The notes beneath the pieces are model-generated. The model saw only the letters and a list, made by a program, of their open reading frames with translations. It was not told where the DNA came from and did not search any database. A program made the translations under genes and the position numbers. Source: Bulleidia sp. (lineage in GTDB: Bacteria > Bacillota_I > Bacilli_A > Erysipelotrichales > Erysipelotrichaceae). From it: a DNA stretch of 28,915 nucleotides. Below, in pieces: positions 23,724-28,915 of the stretch (the first letter of the stretch is position 1; each line of letters opens with the position of its first letter). The stretch is taken from NCBI GenBank assembly GCA_016293365.1, contig JAEDEK010000008.1, positions 1 through 28,915 of the forward strand. The letters run 5' to 3'.

Positions 23724-24455
23724 TTATTCTCCTTCGATGACAACGTTTGTGTAAACCTTGTTGACATCGTCACAGTCATCGAGCATATCCATCAGCTTAT
23801 GGTATGCATCGATATCTTCCTGCTCTGTCAGTGTGACATATTCATCCGGAAGCAGTGTAGCTTCGCATACATCAAACGCAATATCAGGCAGCAGTTTTTC
23901 AATTGCATCCTGTCCTTTACCGAAATCATTGAATGCAGTACGAACTGTCATGACACCATCTTCAACAGACAGATCTTCAACATCCACTTCAGCTTCCATC
24001 ATAGCATCCAGCATTGCTTCTTCATCTTCATACGCAAACTTGAACAGACCTACAGCAGCATATCCGAAAGAAACAGCACCTGCATTTGCCATCTTTGCAC
24101 CATGGCACTTGTTAAAGCATGTCTTGACTTCTGTATAGGAACGGTTTGTGTTATCTGTCAGACAGTCAACAATAATTGTGGAGTTGCCTGGACCGAATCC
24201 TTCATATCTTGCTTCATTATAGGATTCATCAGAACCACCCTTTGCCTTGTCAATGGCTCTTTTGATAACATCAGCAGGAACCTGGTTCTGCTTTGCCTCG
24301 GCGATCTTTCTTCTCAGGCTGAGGTTCATATCAGGATCAGGGACGCCGCTCTTTGCTGCAATATACAGCTCTTTTCCAAATCTGGAATACAGCTTGGACT
24401 TCTTTGCCGCTGTTTTTGCCATGGAGGCAGCGCGGACTTCATGTGCTCTTCCCAT
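23724..24455 (-). CDS. yebC: YebC/PmpR-family protein
   Basis: A 243-residue member of the YebC family, described as a transcriptional regulator and more recently as a factor easing translation of proline-rich stretches. The start MGRAHEVRAASMAKTAAKKS is typical of Firmicute and Mollicute members. SKLYSRFGKELYIAAKSG, QVPADVIKRAIDKAKGG and RYEGFGPGNSTIIVDCLTDN are conserved family blocks. The acidic central domain and C-terminal domain are complete. A consensus-like promoter (TTCACA/TATAAT) and AAAGGAG site precede it, and a terminator follows. Confidence 0.96.
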   Translation of the reverse strand: MGRAHEVRAASMAKTAAKKSKLYSRFGKELYIAAKSGVPDPDMNLSLRRKIAEAKQNQVPADVIKRAIDKAKGGSDESYNEARYEGFGPGNSTIIVDCLTDNTNRSYTEVKTCFNKCHGAKMANAGAVSFGYAAVGLFKFAYEDEEAMLDAMMEAEVDVEDLSVEDGVMTVRTAFNDFGKGQDAIEKLLPDIAFDVCEATLLPDEYVTLTEQEDIDAYHKLMDMLDDCDDVNKVYTNVVIEGE

Positions 24456-24487
24456 CTTACATAATCTCCTTTAAAAAATTCTTATGT

Positions 24488-24516
24488 ATTATATCAAAAA
24501 CACTGTTTGTTGTGAA
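24488..24516 (-). promoter_or_regulatory. Promoter of yebC
   Basis: TTCACA (24516-24511), a 17-base spacer ending TGA, and TATAAT (24493-24488). The start is predicted near 24481. Confidence 0.8.
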
Positions 24517-24554
24517 GAAAATACTGAAAAACCCCATGTATATCTTACATACAT

Positions 24555-24583
24555 ACAAAAAGGCCATATTTCCATGACCTTTT
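24555..24583 (-). terminator. Terminator downstream of the flavoprotein remnant
   Basis: Eight-base stem AAGGTCAT / ATGGCCTT (24581-24574 with 24567-24560, one G-U pair) and a six-base loop, then TTTTTGT. It is the preserved terminator of a gene that has otherwise decayed. Confidence 0.75.
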
Positions 24584-24597
24584 CTGAAAAATCGTTT

Positions 24598-24785
24598 ATT
24601 CTGTATAATCTGCTGCCTGGCTTCCAGCAATACGTCCGAATACGACGAAATCCGCTACCGTATTACCGCCGAGTCTGTTTGCACCATGTACACCGCCTGT
24701 TACTTCGCCGGCTGCATACAGACCATCAACAACATATAGTTTACAACAGATCTAATTCCTACATTTTCTGCGGATTGTACGATCT
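24598..24785 (-). pseudogene. Remnant of a fumarate reductase/flavocytochrome c-type FAD flavoprotein
   Basis: On the minus strand an open stretch ending at a TAA (24600-24598) encodes YVVDGLYAAGEVTGGVHG then ANRLGGNTVADFVVFGR and IAGSQAADYTE. This is the C-terminal FAD-contacting end of FrdA-like and urocanate-reductase-like flavoproteins (GLYAAGE...GGxHGxNRLGGN...FGRxAG). Reading upstream in the same frame hits TAG about 9 codons before YVV. In another frame, immediately upstream, the sequence encodes NEKIVQSAENVGIRS, which could be an earlier part of the same protein joined by an internal deletion. There is no start codon with a ribosome-binding site, and more than 400 residues are missing. 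The region 24480-24890 otherwise holds only promoters and this terminator. Confidence 0.85.
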
Positions 24786-24876
24786 TTTCATTATTGCAAG
24801 AAAACCCTTACCTTGTTTACATGTAATCATATTTCATCACTATTTCATGTAACCGCATACATATTCGCGTTTTAAA

Positions 24877-24885
24877 TGTTAAAAT
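24877..24885 (+). promoter_or_regulatory. Extended -10 for the metallophosphoesterase gene, leaderless spacing
   Basis: TGTTAAAAT (24877-24885) places the start at about 24892, within four bases of the ATG at 24896 and on the ATG at 24890. No clear -35 and no Shine-Dalgarno sequence are visible. Confidence 0.4.
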
Positions 24886-24895
24886 ATAAATGATT

Positions 24896-25627
24896 ATGGC
24901 AACATATGTAATGAGTGATCTGCATGGATGCAGAAAAGAATTCAATCAGATGCTTGATCTGATTCAGTATTCCACTGAATGTGATGAACTATGGATCGTC
25001 GGTGATATATGTGATCGTGGGAATGAATCCATTCCTCTTTTACTGCAGATCGCAGATAACCCTTCCATGCATATCATCTTTGGAAATCACGATGTCTGGC
25101 TGGAAAAGTATGCCTCCGATCTGATTCTTGCAAAAAAAGACTGTGGGTGCATCGACATGACGGAAGATTTTGTATGCTGGCTTCACAGCAATGGAGGCTA
25201 CTCCACTGCTGACCAGTTCATGGATCTTTCTTTCCCGCAATGTCATGATCTGCGCCTGTATCTGGAAGAAAACAGAAGATTCTATCAGTATCTGAACATT
25301 CATGGAAGAAAGTTTCTGCTTGTTCATGCAGGCGTCGGAGATGAGTATTTTACACCGGATGTCAGACTGTCCGCAGTACCGGAAGGCGTTCTTGTCTGGG
25401 CACATATCGGGATAGATGATAATCCATTCAATGATACGACGATGATCGTCGGTCATACGCCTACGTTCTGCTATGGCAGTGAATATGCCGGAAAAATCAT
25501 CCACGGAAAGAATGATACCATTTATCACATTGACTGCGGATGCGTCTATGGAAAGGCACTCGGGTGCCTGCGTCTGGATGACATGCAGGAATTCTATGTC
25601 CCTTCCAGTTATCCATCTGTCTATTGA
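24896..25627 (+). CDS. PPP-type metallophosphoesterase (serine/threonine phosphatase-like)
   Basis: A 243-residue calcineurin-like phosphoesterase. The metal-binding motifs are SDLHG (7-11), GDICDRG (36-42) and GNHD (63-66), followed by LLVHAGV and VGHTPT later in the chain. This order is that of bacterial PPP-family protein phosphatases and related ApaH-type dinucleotide phosphatases. The exact substrate cannot be fixed. No signal peptide or membrane segment is present, so it is cytoplasmic. ATGs at 24890 and 24896 are both possible; neither has a ribosome-binding site. It is a single-gene unit with its own terminator, between a decayed gene and ptsI. Confidence 0.9.
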   Translation: MATYVMSDLHGCRKEFNQMLDLIQYSTECDELWIVGDICDRGNESIPLLLQIADNPSMHIIFGNHDVWLEKYASDLILAKKDCGCIDMTEDFVCWLHSNGGYSTADQFMDLSFPQCHDLRLYLEENRRFYQYLNIHGRKFLLVHAGVGDEYFTPDVRLSAVPEGVLVWAHIGIDDNPFNDTTMIVGHTPTFCYGSEYAGKIIHGKNDTIYHIDCGCVYGKALGCLRLDDMQEFYVPSSYPSVY

Positions 25628-25628
25628 G

Positions 25629-25653
25629 GCTGTACTTCGTGTACAGCTTTTTT
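25629..25653 (+). terminator. Terminator after the metallophosphoesterase gene
   Basis: GCTGTAC / GTACAGC stem with a TTCGT loop, then six T. Confidence 0.9.
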
Positions 25654-25661
25654 CATACACG

Positions 25662-25691
25662 AAAAAAAGATGTCGGAAATCCGACATCTTT
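25662..25691 (-). terminator. Terminator after ptsI
   Basis: Minus-strand stem AAAGATGTCGGA / TCCGACATCTTT with a two-base nominal loop, followed by further T. It faces the convergent metallophosphoesterase terminator. Confidence 0.9.
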
Positions 25692-25701
25692 GTGTGAATA
25701 C

Positions 25702-27408
25702 TCAGGCAACTGCCTTCTTGACAAGTTCAGTTACTTCTTCAGCTGTGTCACATGCAACTGCTTCTTCAGCGAGTTTCTTCATGTCTTCATAGCTGATGTT
25801 GTTGATGATCTTACGAGCCTTCAGAATGGATGTAGCACTCATGGAGAATTCATCCAGACCAAGACCTAACAGTACTGGTGCTGCCAGTTCATCGCCGGCC
25901 ATTTCACCACACATACCGCACCACTTGCCATTCTTGTGAGCGCCATCGATTGTCATCTTGACAAGGCGCAGAATGGATGGGTTCATCGGCTGATACAGAT
26001 AGGATACAGGTTCAGACATTCTGTCTGCAGCCATGGAATACTGAATCAGGTCGTTTGTACCGATGGAGAAGAAGTCAGCATACTTTGCAAGCTGATCAGC
26101 AAGAACCGCAGCTGCAGGAATTTCGATCATGCATCCTACTTCAACATCTTCACCGACTGCAACACCTTCAGCAATCAGCTTTGCACGTTCTTCATCATAA
26201 ACCTGCTTTGCTTCCTTGAATTCGCCGACAGTAGCAATCATCGGGAACATGATGCACAGATGACCATATGCGGAAGCTCTCAGCAGAGCTCTTAACTGTG
26301 TTCTGAAGATATCCTTTCTCATCAGGCAGAAACGGACAGCACGCACACCAAGGAATGGGTTCATTTCTTCAGGGAACTGGTAGTAGTTCAGCTTCTTGTC
26401 ACCACCGATATCCAGTGTTCTGATAACAACAGGCTTGCCGTTCATGCCTTCCAGAACTTCCTTATATGCAGCAAACTGTGTTTCTTCGTTCGGGAAGTCG
26501 TTTTCGCTCTTCATATACAGGAATTCTGTACGGAACAGGCCAACACCTTCACCACCGTTTTCATTCACACCAGCAACATCTGCAGGAGAACCGATATTGC
26601 CGACAAGAAGTACTTTGTGGCCATCTGTAGAGACTGTCTTCTGATCCTTCAGAGCCTGTAATGCAGCCTTTTCAGCAGCATAGTCCTCAGCCATCTTTGT
26701 GTACTTGGCAACTTCTTCTTCACTTGGATTCAGAATAACTTCACCATTGATGGCATCCAGAACAACTGTGTCACCATTGTTGAGTTCATCCAGTACACCC
26801 TTGCATCCTACAACTGCAGGAATTTCAAGAGATCTTGCCATAATGGCACTGTGAGATGTACGTCCACCAAGTTCAGTCGCAAAGCCCTTTGCGAATTCCT
26901 TATTCAGGGAACCTGTATCAGATGGTGTCAGATCCTTTGCAACAATGACAACCGGTTCATCCAGTGTAGCCAGGTTAGGAATAACTTTACCTGTCAGATT
27001 GCATTCCAGACGGAATGTAACGTCACGGATATCTGCAGCTCTGCCTCTCATGTATTCATCATCCATGGATTCGAACATGGAAACCATCATTGTGGATACA
27101 GAGTCAGCAGCATATTCTGCATTAACGTTGTTGTTAGTGATTTCGGCTTCGATCATACCTCTGAATTCAGGGTCATTTGCCATCATCAGATGTGCGTCGA
27201 AAATAGCGAGTTCTTCTTCCTTCAGACTCTTGGAAGCTACTTCCTTGATCTTTTCGATGTCGGAAACAGTTTTCTTGAAGGCAGCATCGAGCTTGGCGAG
27301 TTCTTCCTCAGCTACAGCATCCTTCTTCTGAATATCCAGAGTCGGGGAAACCAGCTTGTAGACTTTTGCGATTGCAATTCCTTGTGAAGCAGCAATACCT
27401 TTCAGCAT
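25702..27408 (-). CDS. ptsI: Phosphoenolpyruvate-protein phosphotransferase (PTS enzyme I)
   Basis: General cytoplasmic enzyme of the sugar phosphotransferase system, moving phosphate from PEP to HPr. 568 residues, normal length. The N terminus LKGIAASQGIAIAKVYKL is typical. The phosphorylated histidine is His186 in GGRTSHSAIMARS. The PEP-binding barrel has LFRTEFLYM, GVRAVRFCL and, near residue 500, CGMCGEMAGD with the catalytic Cys. The ATG has AGGAGG eleven bases upstream. In many Firmicutes ptsH directly precedes ptsI; here no HPr gene is adjacent, so ptsI is transcribed alone from its own promoter. Confidence 0.98.
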   Translation of the reverse strand: MLKGIAASQGIAIAKVYKLVSPTLDIQKKDAVAEEELAKLDAAFKKTVSDIEKIKEVASKSLKEEELAIFDAHLMMANDPEFRGMIEAEITNNNVNAEYAADSVSTMMVSMFESMDDEYMRGRAADIRDVTFRLECNLTGKVIPNLATLDEPVVIVAKDLTPSDTGSLNKEFAKGFATELGGRTSHSAIMARSLEIPAVVGCKGVLDELNNGDTVVLDAINGEVILNPSEEEVAKYTKMAEDYAAEKAALQALKDQKTVSTDGHKVLLVGNIGSPADVAGVNENGGEGVGLFRTEFLYMKSENDFPNEETQFAAYKEVLEGMNGKPVVIRTLDIGGDKKLNYYQFPEEMNPFLGVRAVRFCLMRKDIFRTQLRALLRASAYGHLCIMFPMIATVGEFKEAKQVYDEERAKLIAEGVAVGEDVEVGCMIEIPAAAVLADQLAKYADFFSIGTNDLIQYSMAADRMSEPVSYLYQPMNPSILRLVKMTIDGAHKNGKWCGMCGEMAGDELAAPVLLGLGLDEFSMSATSILKARKIINNISYEDMKKLAEEAVACDTAEEVTELVKKAVA

Positions 27409-27446
27409 TTTTGTAATATCCTCCTACATGCTTTCTGTCTCGAATG

Positions 27447-27462
27447 ACCGAAATAATTCGGT
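27447..27462. repeat. Hairpin or dyad in the ptsI leader
   Basis: ACCGAA ATAA TTCGGT, a perfect six-base dyad within the ~70-base untranslated leader of ptsI. No T run follows on the minus strand, so it is not a standard terminator. It may be an operator or an RNA-stabilising hairpin. Confidence 0.5.
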
Positions 27463-27486
27463 TTAATATCGATTACTTATGTAGAA

Positions 27487-27515
27487 ATTCTACCATTAAT
27501 GGCTCCGTTTTACAA
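27487..27515 (-). promoter_or_regulatory. Promoter of ptsI
   Basis: TTGTAA (27515-27510), 17 bases ending TGG, then TAGAAT (27492-27487). The expected start is near 27480. Confidence 0.75.
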
Positions 27516-27547
27516 TGCAGTTGTTAAGCGTTTGCAAAAGTGAAACT

Positions 27548-27868
27548 TCAGATCCTGAGCCCTCTGAGGAACTCAAGAACAGCTTTCTTTCTCAGTCTGT
27601 AAAATGTATTTCTGGAAAAATACTCCAGATACCATACAGGATCGTTGTTCATCAGGAAGCCCTTTGTAATAATCAGTTGTGTGTCCCTGCTGCAGTCCTG
27701 AAGAGTACGATCTACAGATCGGACGTACTCTTTTGCATCAGCATACTCGTTCATGTTGAGTGATACGATGTTCTGATTCTCCATGGATTCCATTTTGCGT
27801 TTGCAGTAGCGATAGTTTTCGCAGATGACCTGAGTAATGTTTCTCAGCTGGCAGTTTGATAATGACAT
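27548..27868 (-). CDS. Small uncharacterised protein, possibly MG284/MPN403-like
   Basis: A 106-residue basic protein with no membrane segment, which I do not firmly recognise. Helical stretches are QLRNITQVICENYRYCKRKM near the start and SVDRTLQDCSRDTQLIITKG in the middle. The end has the pattern WYLEYFSRNTFYRLRKKAV then LEFLRGL, which looks like a sigma-region-4-like or phage ArpU-like helix-turn-helix. From memory this end resembles small conserved proteins annotated 'MG284/MPN403 family' in Mollicutes and Erysipelotrichia, at low certainty. The ATG at 27868 has AAAGG eleven bases upstream; an in-frame ATG at 27898 has none. A good promoter lies upstream. It is directly upstream of ptsI, with no clear terminator between. 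Confidence 0.65.
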   Translation of the reverse strand: MSLSNCQLRNITQVICENYRYCKRKMESMENQNIVSLNMNEYADAKEYVRSVDRTLQDCSRDTQLIITKGFLMNNDPVWYLEYFSRNTFYRLRKKAVLEFLRGLRI

Positions 27869-27935
27869 GTCTTTGTTTACCTTTCTAAAATCTAACATTT
27901 AAGCAAAAAGAAATATTGTATCGATTTGTAAATAC

Positions 27936-27964
27936 ATTTTACAGGACATTACTCAACATAGCAA
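27936..27964 (-). promoter_or_regulatory. Promoter of the small gene upstream of ptsI
   Basis: TTGCTA (27964-27959), a 17-base spacer and TAAAAT (27941-27936). Upstream lies an AT-rich tract (27976-28000) flanked by ATTTCG (27970-27975) and CGAAAT (28004-28009), which may act as an UP element or a binding site. Confidence 0.65.
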
Positions 27965-28077
27965 TAGGTATTTCGAATTTTTTTAAAAAAATGTTATTTT
28001 ATGCGAAATTTCGGTTCAAAATCCGCTTTTCTGATGGAAATCAGGCCTTCTTCATGGGAAAACCGATTGATTTCATG

Positions 28078-28083
28078 TAAAAT
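28078..28083 (+). promoter_or_regulatory. -10 element placed for a leaderless mRNA
   Basis: TAAAAT ends seven bases before the ATG at 28090, so transcription would start on the initiation codon. The -35 region is poor and no Shine-Dalgarno sequence is visible. Confidence 0.35.
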
Positions 28084-28089
28084 GAATAT

Positions 28090-28749
28090 ATGCAGAATGT
28101 CAATACAAAATTATCCCTGAAAAGAGTGATCCGTTCCCTGATCCTGTTCATATTCATCCCAGTCACAGCACGTATTCTGAATATTTTTGTTCAGCAGTAC
28201 GATATTTCACTGATGACTTCTTTCAATATTGTTGGCTCACTGCTGATCTTCTATGACTGGAATCTGTTTGGAATTCACTACAACCGTGCCAAGTATAATC
28301 TGGATGATACCATTCTGTACACAGTGGTTGCCTACATCCTGATTCTGATCTGGACGATTTTCTCTTTGGAAAAGCTGCATTGCAGAGTGGTCATTCCTTC
28401 CGGTGATACATTGCTGTCTTATGGATATGCACGTGCCGGTATGATGACAGCATACAGTTTCATGGAAGCCATCACAGTTTCCATTGCAGTCAAATGTGCA
28501 ACCGACCACATGATTGTCAATCACAACGAGCTACAGATCATTCTTCTGACCGGTCTGGCTGCCGGGCTTGGAATGACAGTTCTGTTCATCCCTTCCCTGA
28601 ATCCGTTCACACTGATGACCACATTGTTATATAACGTCATTCTGATGATCATGCTGTCCTATTTCTACAACCAGACAGGAAGTTTTATCCCTGGTATGCT
28701 GGGATTTGCACTTGTCAATCTGACAATCATGATCATTTCCATTCTTTGA
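28090..28749 (+). CDS. Membrane protein, degenerate CPBP-like
   Basis: A 219-residue integral membrane protein with about six hydrophobic helices (near 14-32, 40-55, 72-92, 118-135, 150-170 and 180-219). The C-terminal part, LSYFYNQTGSFIPGMLGFALVNL, split here as SYFYNQTGSFIPGMLGF and ALVNL, looks like the last motif of CPBP (Rce1/Abi) proteases, which reads about lyxrtGSlxxpilxHaxxN. The catalytic His position is Phe here, and the EExxxR motif is absent (an FMEA is found where it would fall). It may therefore be an inactive relative or an unrelated protein. The ATG at 28090 lacks a ribosome-binding site. A terminator follows. Confidence 0.7.
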   Translation: MQNVNTKLSLKRVIRSLILFIFIPVTARILNIFVQQYDISLMTSFNIVGSLLIFYDWNLFGIHYNRAKYNLDDTILYTVVAYILILIWTIFSLEKLHCRVVIPSGDTLLSYGYARAGMMTAYSFMEAITVSIAVKCATDHMIVNHNELQIILLTGLAAGLGMTVLFIPSLNPFTLMTTLLYNVILMIMLSYFYNQTGSFIPGMLGFALVNLTIMIISIL

Positions 28750-28772
28750 AAAAGCACCAGCGGTGCTTTTTT
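28749..28772. terminator. Terminator between convergent genes
   Basis: AAAAGCACC / GGTGCTTTT stem with the loop AGC, flanked by A and T runs on both sides, so it can work for the membrane protein gene and for the minus-strand rubrerythrin gene. Confidence 0.88.
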
Positions 28773-28778
28773 ACATGT

Positions 28779-28915
28779 TCACTCCATTTCCATGTGTACT
28801 TCAAAGTAAGCCTGCGGGTGATCACATACCGGGCATACTTCAGGAGCTGCTGTACCAACGACGATATGTCCGCAGTTGCGGCATTCCCATACCTTGACTT
28901 CGCTCTTCTTGAAGA
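28779..28915 (-). CDS. Rubrerythrin-like protein, C-terminal rubredoxin domain (partial)
   Basis: The last 45 residues of a protein whose gene extends beyond the window. The minus strand encodes KVWECRNCGHIVVG, then CPVCDHPQAYFEV, a rubredoxin-type iron site with two CxxC pairs. This tail, ending just after QAYFEV, is typical of rubrerythrin, a di-iron NADH-dependent peroxidase found in anaerobes. The diiron domain lies outside the window. An oxygen-sensitive, fermentative lifestyle is suggested but not proven. Confidence 0.88.
   Translation of the reverse strand, partial: FKKSEVKVWECRNCGHIVVGTAAPEVCPVCDHPQAYFEVHMEME

Noticed and set aside
23715..24464. Open frame of 249 codons covering yebC on the other strand
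   Set aside because: It mirrors yebC almost exactly; the yebC strand has the family motifs, promoter, ribosome-binding site and terminator.
24484..24852. Open frame of 122 codons on the plus strand in the yebC-phosphoesterase gap
   Set aside because: It runs through the yebC promoter and across the antisense of the flavoprotein remnant; the real signal is on the minus strand.
1..28915. CRISPR array, prophage, insertion sequence, tRNA or rRNA genes
   Set aside because: No spaced direct repeats, transposase or phage genes, or tRNA-like cloverleafs were seen on reading both strands; short tRNA genes could still have escaped an eye search.

Overview
The window is an ordinary chromosomal stretch of a low- to mid-GC Bacillota, most likely an Erysipelotrichia-type bacterium. 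The gene content and order are Firmicute: a T-box ahead of hisS, rel and apt beside recJ and a fused secDF, yceD-rpmF, and mraZ-rsmH-ftsL-pbp-mraY. The direct-repeat MraZ operator resembles the one described in Mollicutes. The species assignment is inference; no rRNA gene is present. Almost all genes lie on the minus strand. I see no tRNA, rRNA, insertion sequence, prophage or CRISPR array.

Reading along the minus strand, from high to low coordinates. (a) 28915-25702: the end of a rubrerythrin-like gene, a small unrecognised protein, and ptsI. (b) 24780-21018: a decayed flavoprotein reductase tail, yebC, a GNAT acetyltransferase, a PPC-domain protein and an ArsC/Spx-like protein. (c) 17895-16205: an alpha/beta hydrolase, then yceD-rpmF (16913-16205). 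(d) 16076-11164: the division and wall operon mraZ-rsmH-ftsL-pbp-mraY. (e) 11008-469: comN-secDF, then HAD-murL-murD2-recJ-apt, then rel. (f) 460-1: a T-box leader and the start of hisS. Plus-strand genes are few: tmcAL, a BlaI/M56 regulator pair, a glycerate kinase, a metallophosphoesterase and a CPBP-like membrane protein.

The most interesting unit is MurD-like ligase plus MurL (5023-7699). MurL is the epimerase that acts after L-Glu has been attached to UDP-MurNAc-L-Ala, so this organism probably makes the D-Glu of its peptidoglycan on the nucleotide precursor rather than through free D-glutamate. The pair sits, with a HAD phosphatase, inside what is elsewhere a conserved comN-secDF-recJ-apt-rel-hisS neighbourhood, and the division-wall cluster stops at mraY without its usual murD.

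Regulation is unusually readable. There is a T-box whose specifier region reads GACAC (Asp GAC and His CAC overlapping). Three to four exact 10-nt-phased MraZ boxes lie at the mraZ promoter. Two CTACA-NN-TGTAG dyads precede the BlaI-like gene, whose partner M56 protease has a non-penicillin-binding sensor domain. Several TTGNNN/TATAAT promoters and clear rho-independent terminators can be placed. Three plus-strand genes lack a Shine-Dalgarno sequence and have a -10 element spaced as for leaderless mRNAs. Two terminators run directly into the ribosome-binding site of the next gene.
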